Under the pieces are notes generated by a model that ran no database searches, was not told the DNA's origin, and saw only the letters and a program-made list of their open reading frames with translations. A stretch of 64,000 nt of DNA, taken from positions 34,842 through 98,841 of the forward strand of contig CAJOGX010000002.1 in NCBI GenBank assembly GCA_905234175.1, given 5' to 3'. The DNA is from an uncultured Selenomonadaceae bacterium (lineage in GTDB: Bacteria; Bacillota; Negativicutes; Selenomonadales; Selenomonadaceae). Every line of letters begins with the position of its first letter. Position 1 is the first letter of the stretch. Below, piece after piece: positions 34,628 to 43,546 of the stretch. A program made the position numbers and the translations under genes.

Positions 34628-35536
34628 TTAATTTCTGAAAGGCGAAGTTGTCAGAATTTCGTGCGGCGCAACGGGCTTGTTATTCGCGACGCCGCCGGTC
34701 GTCTTAGCCTTATCTGGGTCATCAGCGAGATAAACCGTCAGCCGGTTGCCGCGCAGGGTATTGTTGTCCTGAATCGCCCAGGCGTTGCCGCTGAGCACGG
34801 CGCGGCCGTTGTCGCTGGCGTAGTAGTCAACGCGGTCGCCGCCGGCTTCGAGTTGACGCGGAGGATTGACGATATGGACGTTGCCGGTGCCGGTGTAATA
34901 TTCCTCGTCGAGCCAGCCTTCCATCTGGTCAGCGGAAAAATTCCCGTCGGAGCCGGTGATAAGCCCGCCCGTCGGAATGTAAATGTGCTTGCGGTCGTTG
35001 GGATAATAGTCGACGTGCTCGCCGGTAAAAGTGCGCGTGTCGCCGTTGGGATATTTTTCGTTGGGCGCAATTTTCTGCACGCCATTTACGTTGCCGGTCG
35101 CCTGCATGTGCCCATAGCCGTCGTTCGAGAGACTTTCGCAGGTAATTTTCAAATCCTCGCGCGTAACTACCACGCCGCCGGTAAGGTAGGCTTCCTGCGT
35201 GTTCGTGTTATACATCGCGCTGGCGCCGGTCGCGCGGTCAGCGCCGTATTTGAGCAAAACATTTCCGTTGGCGGTTATCACGCCGGTATTCATGTCGTAA
35301 TCGACGTTGTCGGCGTTGACTTCGGACGGAACTTTATTTTCTGCGGCGGCAGATTTTCTCTTGTCGTTGTTCCGCATGAAAACTTTGCCGGTCGCCTGAA
35401 CTTTGCCGGTGTCCATGTCGTAATCAATTTCGTGCGCCGTGACTTCAGAAAGCGAATCGCTCCCCGCCGAAAAAGCCGTCGAATTAATCAGAGCCGCCGC
35501 GCAGGTTATCGCGCAAATAATTTTCCAACGCATCAT
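34628..35536 (-). CDS. lptA: LptA-type LPS transport protein (OstA N-terminal domain)
   Basis: A 302-residue periplasmic protein. The start is the first of two adjacent ATG codons (35536) with GGAGG 6 nt ahead. A signal peptide (about 1-22, CAAALINSTAFSA) precedes repeated OstA motifs of the form VDYDMNTGVITANGNVLLKYG, ATGNVNGV and VDYYASDNGRAVLSGNAWAI. About five beta-jellyroll turns can be counted, so it is longer than E. coli LptA (185 residues), as is common in Negativicutes. It forms the bridge carrying LPS across the periplasm. It overlaps lptC by about 50 nt. Confidence 0.92.
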   Translation of the reverse strand: MMRWKIICAITCAAALINSTAFSAGSDSLSEVTAHEIDYDMDTGKVQATGKVFMRNNDKRKSAAAENKVPSEVNADNVDYDMNTGVITANGNVLLKYGADRATGASAMYNTNTQEAYLTGGVVVTREDLKITCESLSNDGYGHMQATGNVNGVQKIAPNEKYPNGDTRTFTGEHVDYYPNDRKHIYIPTGGLITGSDGNFSADQMEGWLDEEYYTGTGNVHIVNPPRQLEAGGDRVDYYASDNGRAVLSGNAWAIQDNNTLRGNRLTVYLADDPDKAKTTGGVANNKPVAPHEILTTSPFRN

Positions 35537-36104
35537 CTTTTTCCTCCAAATCGCTGTCATTTTCGACGCCCTTGACGACGTGCGCATTTCCAATCAGCTT
35601 GAATCTGCGCAGACCGTTGCGAGCCTCCGCGCGTTCGCCAGTCGCCCGCATATCGTCTTTGGAAACTTTCACGTCTTCGGTTGCAACCAGAACTTCGTCC
35701 GCGCCAACCCAGTCGAGTTTGCCACAGGTCAGCCTGGCGCCTTCGCTGTCGTTCACGGCAACTTCGCCCTCAATGTGAATGTCGCCGGACTGCTGGTCGT
35801 AGGTGCCGCGCTTAGCGAAAATCTCTACGAATCTGCCGTCGCGCTGATAAAATTTTCCCGCGAAATCTGTAAAGCTGACGTTTTTCGTTTCCACGTCAAC
35901 GACCATGTGCCCCGAAGTTATCTCAAAAAATTTTTCGCCGTTGCGCTCCTCGGTAAAGGTGTTGCCTTCGTATTCCATGGTTGAAGGCGGATCCAGCCTG
36001 TCGATTGACGGCGGCGCGTCGGGCGTCGTGCTGACTACCCACACAACCAGCGCCACGAACAACGCCAGAATTATCACCACTAAAATTTTTCCAATGCGTT
36101 CCAT
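35484..36104 (-). CDS. lptC: LPS export protein LptC
   Basis: A 206-residue bitopic protein with one N-terminal membrane segment (about 7-27, ILVVIILALFVALVVWVV) and a periplasmic OstA-like domain containing VDVETKNVSFTDFAGKFY, ARRGTYDQQ-like text and LTCGKLDWVGADEVLVATEDV. It hands LPS from LptBFG to LptA. The C-terminal tail is highly acidic (NDSDLEEKDDALEN) and is encoded in the region overlapping the lptA start. Confidence 0.9.
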   Translation of the reverse strand: MERIGKILVVIILALFVALVVWVVSTTPDAPPSIDRLDPPSTMEYEGNTFTEERNGEKFFEITSGHMVVDVETKNVSFTDFAGKFYQRDGRFVEIFAKRGTYDQQSGDIHIEGEVAVNDSEGARLTCGKLDWVGADEVLVATEDVKVSKDDMRATGERAEARNGLRRFKLIGNAHVVKGVENDSDLEEKDDALENYLRDNLRGGSD

Positions 36105-36106
36105 TA

Positions 36107-37012
36107 TCAGCGCTCACTTTTCACGGTATGATGTTTGCCAGTTTTTTGCATTTCCGGCGGCGTGTTCCAGCGTTTCTGAAACCACAGCCACTGCGTAGGA
36201 TTTTCGCGAATGACCTGCTCCAGAATGCGCGTCATTTTTTCGGTAAAGCGGAACAAATCGCCGTCAGTGTCGCCGGTATCTTCGAAGTGCAGGACTTCAA
36301 AAATTTTCACGAGATGCCGACCGTTCGGCTGACGAATGATAAACGCTGGCAGTACCGGCGAGTTGAATTTTTTTGAAAAAACTGCGGGACCCATTGGCGT
36401 CGACGCGGTTTTTCCCAGAAAATCTATAAACGCGCCGCCTGGCCCTGCGTCCTGGTCTGCGAGGAAGCCGAGAATTTTCCCTTTCCTGAGCGCGCGCCCT
36501 GCTGCTAAAAGTTCGCTCGTGCCACGGTTGAAAATTTCTACGCGAATCGTCGCCCGCAAATCGTCCAGCGCCCGCGAATATTCCTGATTCGGCTGCAACT
36601 TCGCTATCGCCGTCACCGGCATTCCGTTGAGCGTAAACGCCGCGCTGAGCCATTCCCACGTACCGACGTGCCCCGTTAAAACTACGACGCCGTGTCCTTC
36701 CGCCAGCGCTGCCCGCATTCGTTCAAGGTGGTCTATTTCAATGTACTGCGACAGATTTTTTTCGTTCAGGTTCGGCATGTACAAAATGTCCAGCATGTTC
36801 CGCGCGAGATTCACGAACGACTCCCGCACGAGTTTCCGCGCCTGAGCCTCAGAAATTCCCAGCGCCGGCATCATCTGCGCTACCGCCCGCTCGCGCTGCT
36901 TTTTCACGAAAAGATAGTACAAATTCCCCAGTATCCGCCCGCAAAATAACAGCACGTCGTACGGCAAAAACCTCACCAGCCGACTCAAAGTCATCAGCGC
37001 ATTGTATAACAT
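36107..37012 (-). CDS. Lysophospholipid/lipid A acyltransferase (LpxL/HtrB family)
   Basis: A 301-residue inner-membrane acyltransferase. Start ATG 37012 (AGGGG 5 nt ahead). The catalytic H-x4-E motif is His115 and Glu120 in LTGHVGTWEW; FLADQDAG and a late NPTQWLWFQKRWNTPPE are typical of the LpxL/LpxM group, which adds secondary acyl chains to Kdo2-lipid A. Its place between lptC and kdsC supports a lipid A role. Which acyl chain and position cannot be read from sequence. Confidence 0.93.
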   Translation of the reverse strand: MLYNALMTLSRLVRFLPYDVLLFCGRILGNLYYLFVKKQRERAVAQMMPALGISEAQARKLVRESFVNLARNMLDILYMPNLNEKNLSQYIEIDHLERMRAALAEGHGVVVLTGHVGTWEWLSAAFTLNGMPVTAIAKLQPNQEYSRALDDLRATIRVEIFNRGTSELLAAGRALRKGKILGFLADQDAGPGGAFIDFLGKTASTPMGPAVFSKKFNSPVLPAFIIRQPNGRHLVKIFEVLHFEDTGDTDGDLFRFTEKMTRILEQVIRENPTQWLWFQKRWNTPPEMQKTGKHHTVKSER

Positions 37013-37028
37013 TTCGACCCCTGCCAAA

Positions 37029-37577
37029 TTAAATTTTTTCTTCGACCGTCGTGTATTCGCGAATAATTTCCGCCCACTTGCCCTGCGCCTTCAAAATAAA
37101 TTCCAGCACTTCACGAACGGCGCCGCGCCCGCCAAATTTTTCCGCCACGAAATGCGCGCGCTCCTTAACTTCAATTTTAGCGTCGCCGACCGCCGCGCGA
37201 AATCCAACCTGTACGAAAACCGGCAAGTCCAGAACGTCGTCCGCCACGTACGCAATTTCCTCGTCGCGCAGATTAAATTCCGCCTTGAGCTCCCTGTAAG
37301 CGCCGCGCTTGTTCATGTGCCCCTGCTTCACGGCGGTAATCCCAAGCTCCTTCGCGCGGTTGGAAGTGCAGACAGATTCGCGGCCAGTCAGAATCGCCGT
37401 CTGCAAGCCCGCACGATGCGCTACGGTAATTCCAAAACCGTCGTGGCAGTGAAACGCCTTGAAAAGCTCGCCGCCAGCGCCAATGTAAATTCCGCCGTCC
37501 GTCAGCACGCCGTCCACGTCGAAAATTATCAGCTTAATTTTTTTCGCCCGCTCGTAAGCGTCTTCAGAAATTTTCAT
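37029..37577 (-). CDS. kdsC: Kdo-8-phosphate phosphatase KdsC
   Basis: A 182-residue HAD-superfamily enzyme of the C0 (capless, tetrameric) type. The nucleophile motif FDVDGVLTDG puts the catalytic Asp residues at 20 and 22; LTGRES carries the second motif and YVADDVLDLPV the fourth. It removes phosphate from Kdo-8-P to give Kdo. The ATG overlaps the kdsD stop by 4 nt. Confidence 0.95.
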   Translation of the reverse strand: MKISEDAYERAKKIKLIIFDVDGVLTDGGIYIGAGGELFKAFHCHDGFGITVAHRAGLQTAILTGRESVCTSNRAKELGITAVKQGHMNKRGAYRELKAEFNLRDEEIAYVADDVLDLPVFVQVGFRAAVGDAKIEVKERAHFVAEKFGGRGAVREVLEFILKAQGKWAEIIREYTTVEEKI

Positions 37578-38542
37578 ACTACGCCCTGCCTCAGCAAATC
37601 TGTCAGGTGAACTATTCCCACAGGATTATTTTCCGCGTCGACGACCGGCAAAACTGTTATGGGACGCGGCTGATGTTTTTCCATGACCGACAGCGCCGCC
37701 GCCGCCAGTTTGTCCGCGCTGATTATAAGCGGCTCCGCTTTCATTATGTGTTCAACCGGCTCGTCGATAAAATTTTTATCCTTTTCGAGTGCGCGGCGAA
37801 TAATTCCGTCGGTAACCAGCCCGATAAATTTATTGTTCGCGTCAACGACAGAAACCGCGCCGAGACCCTTCGCCGTCATTTCAAAAAGCGCGTCCTTCGC
37901 CGTGGCGCCGACTTTCACGATAGGATTATCCTTGCCGCTGTGCATAACGTCGCCTACAGTCAGCAGAAGTTTCCTGCCGAGCGCGCCGCCTGGGTGGAAC
38001 AGCGCGTAATTCTGCGCCGTAAATTTTTTCTCGTCCATGAGCGTCATTGCAATCGCGTCGCCCATCGCCAGAGTCGCCGTGGTTGACGCCGTGGGAGCCA
38101 GACCCAAAGTGCAAGCCTCGCGCTCGACGCCAATGTTTATGAAGTAGTCAGCGTTCCTGCCGAGCGAAGAAGTTTTCCGCCCGCTCATTGCAATAATTTT
38201 CGCGCCAATCCGCCGAATCACCGGCAGAATGTTGACAATCTCAGAACTCTCGCCGCTGTTTGAAATTGCCACGACAATATCGTTTTCGGTAATCATTCCC
38301 AAATCGCCGTGATAAGCTTCGGCGGGGTGCAGGAAAAAAGCCGGCGTACCCGTTGACGCAAGCGTCGCCGCAATTTTCCGCCCGACGTGACCGGATTTTC
38401 CCATTCCCGTCACAATCACGCGCCCTTTGCACCGCAAAATTTCACGCACTGCCGCCACAAATTCTTCGTCGACGCGCGCGATTAAATTTTCTACCGCCGC
38501 CGCCTCGATTCTCAGCGTCTCTATCGCCCGTTCCTTAATCAT
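37574..38542 (-). CDS. kdsD: D-arabinose 5-phosphate isomerase KdsD
   Basis: A 322-residue enzyme that makes arabinose 5-phosphate for Kdo synthesis. Start ATG 38542 (GAGG ahead). It has an N-terminal SIS domain (VTGMGKSGHVGRKIAATLASTGTPAFFLHPAEA, then SNSGESSEIV) and two C-terminal CBS domains (about 205-320), the KdsD/KpsF architecture. It lies between kdsA and kdsC in the order kdsB-kdsA-kdsD-kdsC. Confidence 0.96.
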   Translation of the reverse strand: MIKERAIETLRIEAAAVENLIARVDEEFVAAVREILRCKGRVIVTGMGKSGHVGRKIAATLASTGTPAFFLHPAEAYHGDLGMITENDIVVAISNSGESSEIVNILPVIRRIGAKIIAMSGRKTSSLGRNADYFINIGVEREACTLGLAPTASTTATLAMGDAIAMTLMDEKKFTAQNYALFHPGGALGRKLLLTVGDVMHSGKDNPIVKVGATAKDALFEMTAKGLGAVSVVDANNKFIGLVTDGIIRRALEKDKNFIDEPVEHIMKAEPLIISADKLAAAALSVMEKHQPRPITVLPVVDAENNPVGIVHLTDLLRQGVV

Positions 38543-38544
38543 TC

Positions 38545-39372
38545 TCAAACCTCGCAAAGATTTTTAGCGGCCTCGTGCACCGCAAGTACATTTTTCAATA
38601 AATTTTCCAACTTGTCAAGATAAATCATGTTCGCGCCGTCCGAGAGCGCCTCCGCCGGATTGTCGTGCACTTCAAGGAACAAGCCGTCAATCCCGACAGC
38701 CGCCGCCGCCCGCGCCAAATATCCAACGAACTCGCGCTGACCGGCGGAACTAGTGCCCGCGCCGCCAGGAAGCTGCACGCTGTGCGTCCCGTCAAAAATC
38801 ACTGGGTAGCCGAAACTCCGCATAATCGGCAGCCCGCGCATGTCCACAACCAGATTGTTGTAGCCGAAACTCGTGCCGCGCTCGGTGAGCATAATTTTTT
38901 CCGCGCCGGATTCCTGCAGCTTGACTACGACGTTTTTCATATCGTTCGGCGAAAGGAACTGCCCCTTCTTGACGTTGACGACTTTGCCCGTCTTCGCCGC
39001 CGCCGAAAGTAAATCCGTCTGCCTGCACAGGAACGCCGGTATCTGAATTATATCCGCGACCTGCGCGACCGGCGCCGCCTGAAAAGTTTCGTGAATGTCC
39101 GTGACGATTGGAACTTTCAGCTCAGATTTTATCGCCGCCAGAATTTTTAAGCCTTCCTCCAGGCCTGGTCCGCGAAAACTTTTTATCGAGGAGCGGTTCG
39201 CCTTGTCGAACGACGCCTTGAAAACGTACGGCAGATTCAAATTCCCAGCGATTTCCTTAGCGCGCCGCCCAATTTTTAAACTGCGCTCAAAGCCTTCGAG
39301 CACGCACGGCCCCGCCATGAGAAAAAGTTTCCCGCCGCCAACTTCGATATTTCCAATTTTAAACGTGTTCAA
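38545..39372 (-). CDS. kdsA: Kdo-8-phosphate synthase KdsA
   Basis: A 275-residue aldolase condensing PEP with arabinose 5-phosphate. The start is TTG 39372, inside the last codons of kdsB; this gives [14 protein letters not shown] in register with the family, whereas the longer open frame overlaps kdsB for 100 nt. Seen: [53 protein letters not shown] and [19 protein letters not shown]. The Cys of GPCVLE and the NVKKGQ form hint at a metal-dependent type, which is inference. Confidence 0.96.
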   Translation of the reverse strand: MNTFKIGNIEVGGGKLFLMAGPCVLEGFERSLKIGRRAKEIAGNLNLPYVFKASFDKANRSSIKSFRGPGLEEGLKILAAIKSELKVPIVTDIHETFQAAPVAQVADIIQIPAFLCRQTDLLSAAAKTGKVVNVKKGQFLSPNDMKNVVVKLQESGAEKIMLTERGTSFGYNNLVVDMRGLPIMRSFGYPVIFDGTHSVQLPGGAGTSSAGQREFVGYLARAAAAVGIDGLFLEVHDNPAEALSDGANMIYLDKLENLLKNVLAVHEAAKNLCEV

Positions 39373-40108
39373 TTTTTTCACCAGCCTTACGGTAAATTTC
39401 GTTGACGCGCGCCAAATCTTCCTCGGTATCGACGCCGACAAATTCGCAGTCGCTTTCAATCACGCGGATTTTGTAGCCATTTTCCAGCGCACGGAGCTGT
39501 TCGAGAGACTCAGCCCGTTCAAGCGGCGTAGGTTGCATTTTCGCATACGCCAGCAGAAAATCCCGCCGGTACGCGTAAATCCCGATGTGCTTGAAAGTTT
39601 TCGCCACGCCGGAATTTCGCGGGAAAGGAATTTGCGAGCGCGAAAAATACAGCGCGTCATGATTTTTATCGAAAACAACTTTGACGTTATTGGGATTTTG
39701 AATTTCGGCGGCGTCAGTCAGCTCAACCGCAACGGTCGCCATCTGTAAATTTTCATCGCCGACAAATTCGCTGACAAGCTCGTCAATCAGCGCGGGCTCA
39801 ATCAGCGGCTCATCGCCCTGCACGTTCACGATAACTTCGACGCTCGGAAATTTTTCAGCGACTTCAGCGAGGCGGTCGGTGCCGGTTTTATGGTCGGCGC
39901 GCGTCATAACCGCTCTGCCGGAATTTTTTTCAACCGCCGCCAAAATTCTCTCGTCGTCCGTAGCAACGATAACTTCAGCGACGGATTTAGAAAGTTTCGC
40001 GCGCTCATACACGCGGCAAATCATCGGGACGCCGCAAATTTCGCGCAGAGGCTTGCCAGGCAGACGCGTCGAAGCGTACCGCGCCGGAATTACACAAATC
40101 GCGTTCAC
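39359..40108 (-). CDS. kdsB: CMP-Kdo synthetase KdsB
   Basis: A 249-residue cytidylyltransferase that activates Kdo as CMP-Kdo for WaaA. Seen: [16 protein letters not shown] at the N-terminus, [23 protein letters not shown] and [12 protein letters not shown], all KdsB hallmarks. The start is GTG 40108 with only a weak GAGC ahead. It is the first gene of the long minus-strand envelope block; the promoter should lie in 40109-40210, opposite the histidine kinase gene. Confidence 0.97.
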   Translation of the reverse strand: MNAICVIPARYASTRLPGKPLREICGVPMICRVYERAKLSKSVAEVIVATDDERILAAVEKNSGRAVMTRADHKTGTDRLAEVAEKFPSVEVIVNVQGDEPLIEPALIDELVSEFVGDENLQMATVAVELTDAAEIQNPNNVKVVFDKNHDALYFSRSQIPFPRNSGVAKTFKHIGIYAYRRDFLLAYAKMQPTPLERAESLEQLRALENGYKIRVIESDCEFVGVDTEEDLARVNEIYRKAGEKIEHV

Positions 40109-40212
40109 ATTTTTCAGCTCGATTCTTTTTCTAATAATTATATTTCATTCGCGAATTTGTTTCAAGATATTTCGGCGGCTTTTAAAATTCCTGTGCAAAA
40201 TTCGGCGGGAAC

Positions 40213-40221
40213 TGGTATAAT
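40213..40221 (+). promoter_or_regulatory. Extended -10 promoter of the hybrid kinase gene
   Basis: TGGTATAAT at 40213-40221, 45 nt before the kinase ATG. It lies in the divergent region between kdsB and the kinase gene. Confidence 0.65.
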
Positions 40222-40265
40222 TGGCGCGGAAATTGTTTGTGAGATTTTTAGAAGGATGAATGCTC

Positions 40266-42515
40266 ATGGAAAATCGGGCGCCGAATCCACCACCAGAGGA
40301 ATTTTTCGAGAAAAAAAGCAACGCGATATTTTTACTTTTCTCGCTGCCGGCGATACTGGCGGGGCTTTTCGTGATTGTCTACATTTACTTATCGAATCCT
40401 TTCCAGAAAGAGCCGGTCGTGGAAATTGTGCCGGAAAATAATTTCACTAAAACTTTGCGCGTGGTGACGGACATGGACTACGCGCCGTATTCGTACGTCG
40501 ACAGGTACGGGCGCCCCTGCGGTCTGGACGTGGAACTGATTAACGAAATTGCCAATCGCCTGCAGATGAATCTGGATTTGAAACTCATGCCGTGGGACGG
40601 CGCCAACAGATATTTCGAGCGCGGCGACGCCGATGTTATCATGAACGTGGAGTCGGATTTAATCGTCGGCAACCCGAACATTATCGCCACGATTCCTACG
40701 ACGGAAAAGCAGTACGTGGTTTACGGGCGCACGCCAATTTCCAACGTGGCGGATTTGTACGGGCGGCGCGTGGCGTCTTTGCACAGAGTGCCTGGGCTGG
40801 GGCTTGACGACGAAATTTCTTACGTCGATTCCTACGAAAAAATTTTTGCGGCGCTCAAGTCCGGCGAGTACGAATTTGCTATCTGCCCGATTCAGGTCGG
40901 CAATGATTTTCTGGAAAAATTTGACCTGTACGACGTTCAGCCGAGCTACGCCGTCACGCACGTTTTCGGCTCCATGGTTTTGCACCCGCAGGACACAATG
41001 CTCCGCGTCCGCATTAACGCCGTACTGATTCAAATGCAACAGGAAGGGCGCATTGAGGAACTCCACCGCAAATGGATTCGCCAGCACTACGAAAATATGA
41101 CGTTCGTCCAGATGATTGAAAGCCGCCCGTGGCTCGTCGCGGGGATTATCGTTTCGCTGCTGCTGGTTTTCCTGCTGATAGTTTACATTATGTTCCAGTA
41201 CCGCAACGCCAAAATCGAGCGCGCGCACACGCTCCAGCTGCAGGAAAATCTTGACATAATCAACCTGCAGAAAGAGGCGCTGAAAAGTCAGCAGGAAGAA
41301 CTTTTGGAGGCGAAAAACCGCGCCGAGGAAAGCAGTAAGGCGAAGTCCACGTTCCTTTTCAACATGAGCCACGACATTCGCACGCCAATGAATGCGATTA
41401 TCGGCTACGTCGAACTTTCCAAAAAACTTCACGCGCTTTGCGAAAACTGTACGCGCCCGCACTGCCCCGACGAAGTTCCCGCGCGAATGTACGACTTCCT
41501 GAAAAAAATCGACGCCTCCAGTCAGCATTTGCTCGCGCTGATTAATGACATTCTCGAAATGAGCCGGATTGAAAGCGGCAAAATGGAACTCGAAACCGCG
41601 CCCGTCAACATTCGCAAAATTTTTTCCGACGCCTACGACATGTTCGCAACCCAGATGCGCACGAAAAATATCAGCTTCAGCGTCGACAGCGCGCGCGTTA
41701 AGGATAAATTTGTAATTTGCGACGAACACTGCTTCAACCGCGTGCTTTTAAATCTGCTGAGCAACGCTTACAAGTTCACGCCCGAAAATGGAAAAATTTC
41801 CGTGACGCTCGCGCAGATTGGCGAAAGTCTCGGCGGCGTCGGCGCGTACGAATTTCGCGTTAAGGACAGCGGAATTGGTATGACGGAGGAATTTGCTAAA
41901 AAAGTTTTCGAGGCGTTCGAGCGCGAAAGGACTTCAACCGTCAGCAAAATTCAGGGTACCGGCCTCGGTATGGCGATTACGAAAAGCATTGTGGATTTGA
42001 TGGGCGGCACGATTCAAGTTCTTACAGCGCCAGGCAAGGGCACGGAATTTATCGTCGACGTTCGGTTCCAGCTCACCGACGAAATTGCTGACGACGCGCC
42101 CGAAGTTGACGAAAACGCCGGCGAAATTGATTTCAGTCAGAAAAAACTTCTGCTCGTCGAGGATATTGAAGTCAACCGCGAAATTGCCGTGATGATTCTT
42201 GAGGAAGTCGGCTTTGAGGTCGATACCGCTGAGAACGGCAGGGAGGCGCTCGAAAAAGTTAAAGCGTCGCAACCAGGCGATTACGACGCGATTTTGATGG
42301 ATATTCAAATGCCGATTATGAACGGCTACGAGGCGGCGCGCGCAATTCGCCAGCTCGAAAATCCCGCGCTCGCTAAGATTCCGATTATCGCAATGACCGC
42401 CAACGCGTTCAGCGACGACGTTCACGCTGCGCTTGAAGCCGGAATGAATGCGCATATCGCTAAGCCGCTCGACGTTCCGAAAATGCTGGAAACGCTGGCG
42501 GAAGTTCTGCGCTGA
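40266..42515 (+). CDS. Hybrid sensor histidine kinase with periplasmic solute-binding domain
   Basis: A 749-residue hybrid kinase. Order: short cytosolic tail; TM1 (about 20-42); a family 3 solute-binding domain (about 55-290, LRVVTDMDYAPYSYVDRYGRPCGLDVELINE) facing the periplasm; TM2 (about 297-320); a coiled coil; DHp with phospho-acceptor His369 in MSHDIRTPMNAI; the HATPase domain (N box LLNLLSNAYKFTP, G boxes DSGIGM and GTGLGM); and a receiver with Asp679 in LMDIQMP. A Cys cluster C392-x2-C395-x4-C400 interrupts the DHp helices. Start ATG 40266 rather than 40260, because AAGGA would touch the latter. Ligand probably an amino acid or similar. No HPt or response-regulator partner is adjacent. 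Confidence 0.94.
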   Translation: MENRAPNPPPEEFFEKKSNAIFLLFSLPAILAGLFVIVYIYLSNPFQKEPVVEIVPENNFTKTLRVVTDMDYAPYSYVDRYGRPCGLDVELINEIANRLQMNLDLKLMPWDGANRYFERGDADVIMNVESDLIVGNPNIIATIPTTEKQYVVYGRTPISNVADLYGRRVASLHRVPGLGLDDEISYVDSYEKIFAALKSGEYEFAICPIQVGNDFLEKFDLYDVQPSYAVTHVFGSMVLHPQDTMLRVRINAVLIQMQQEGRIEELHRKWIRQHYENMTFVQMIESRPWLVAGIIVSLLLVFLLIVYIMFQYRNAKIERAHTLQLQENLDIINLQKEALKSQQEELLEAKNRAEESSKAKSTFLFNMSHDIRTPMNAIIGYVELSKKLHALCENCTRPHCPDEVPARMYDFLKKIDASSQHLLALINDILEMSRIESGKMELETAPVNIRKIFSDAYDMFATQMRTKNISFSVDSARVKDKFVICDEHCFNRVLLNLLSNAYKFTPENGKISVTLAQIGESLGGVGAYEFRVKDSGIGMTEEFAKKVFEAFERERTSTVSKIQGTGLGMAITKSIVDLMGGTIQVLTAPGKGTEFIVDVRFQLTDEIADDAPEVDENAGEIDFSQKKLLLVEDIEVNREIAVMILEEVGFEVDTAENGREALEKVKASQPGDYDAILMDIQMPIMNGYEAARAIRQLENPALAKIPIIAMTANAFSDDVHAALEAGMNAHIAKPLDVPKMLETLAEVLR

Positions 42516-43526
42516 TTATTTAAACAGGTCGGAAAATCTCTGCACGATAGATTCTTTCTGCGTCATAACGTCGGTGTAATTTATTTTAATTCCGCTGAGC
42601 AGGGCAACTTCCGGCGCGGGCAGATTGTACTTTTCTGGCATGGTTACATCGATTCGCACGGGAACAGTTCCGGCGTTGGCAACCATCTGCTGAGCTTCCT
42701 GGCTCAAAAGGTAGTCGACGAATTTTTTGGCGGTCTCTTTATTGGGCGCGTCTTTGAAAATCGCAACGGGGCTGGGAACCATTAAAAGTTCGGGCGGGTA
42801 AACCATTTTCAGCGGCGAACCCTTATCGATTTTCGCGGCGGTAATGTAGTCGACGCCCAGGCACGCGGTCAGCTCGCCGGTCGCCGTATCGTCAACGACT
42901 CTGCCGGAACCCTTGCTTTTAATCGCGCCGTTTTCGCGCAGGCGTTCAAGGTAGCTCCAGCCGAATTGTTTTTCAAGCAGCGCAACGCTCATGAAAGCCG
43001 TGCCGGAAAGCGCTGGGTCAGCGATACCGAAGGCGTCTTTGTAAAGCGGAGCGGTCGCAATTTCTTCCCACGAAGTCGGCGGCGTAGCAACTTTTTCCGT
43101 GTTAATGACGATACCGAGAGTGCCGAGGCGCGCGGCGGTAAAGGAGCCGTCGTAGTCGTCGAACGGGTTCAGCAGCTCATTGAAATTCGTCGGCTGGTAC
43201 TGTTCAAGCAGACCTTCCGCCTTCATTTCGTAAAAATCTGGGACTTCGCTTGTCCAGATAATATCAGCCAGCAAATGCCCGCTCTGCCGCTCAGCCGCAA
43301 GTTTCGCCATGATTTTTCCTGCGCCGGCGGACTGGTAGTCAATCTCGACGCCAGGATTTTGCTTTTTGAAACCCTCGATAATCCCGCCAATCAGCGATTC
43401 CTTCATCGAAGTGTAAATCACGAGCTTGTTGGCGGATTTTTTTGCGCCGGAATTGTCTTCGCCGCAGCCCGCAATTCCCAGCGCCAGCACTGACAGCATT
43501 AGAACTGCGAAAATTTTCCTGAACAT
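42516..43526 (-). CDS. ABC transporter solute-binding lipoprotein (Fe3+/phosphonate-type family 1)
   Basis: A 336-residue lipoprotein. Start ATG 43526 (AGGAG 9 nt ahead; another ATG at 43535 touches it). The lipobox IAGC places the lipidated Cys at 21. The mature part begins LVIYTSMKESLIGGIIEGFKK and contains DIIWTSEVPDFYEM, LGTLGIVINT and SLSGTA-like text, as in the FbpA/AfuA/PotD-like group that binds ferric iron, thiamine or 2-aminoethylphosphonate. No permease or ATPase adjoins. Its stop abuts the kinase stop (tail to tail), and it directly precedes the WaaA-LpxK gene downstream side of the minus strand. Confidence 0.85.
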   Translation of the reverse strand: MFRKIFAVLMLSVLALGIAGCGEDNSGAKKSANKLVIYTSMKESLIGGIIEGFKKQNPGVEIDYQSAGAGKIMAKLAAERQSGHLLADIIWTSEVPDFYEMKAEGLLEQYQPTNFNELLNPFDDYDGSFTAARLGTLGIVINTEKVATPPTSWEEIATAPLYKDAFGIADPALSGTAFMSVALLEKQFGWSYLERLRENGAIKSKGSGRVVDDTATGELTACLGVDYITAAKIDKGSPLKMVYPPELLMVPSPVAIFKDAPNKETAKKFVDYLLSQEAQQMVANAGTVPVRIDVTMPEKYNLPAPEVALLSGIKINYTDVMTQKESIVQRFSDLFK

Positions 43527-43546
43527 AAAACTCATCTCCTAAAAAA

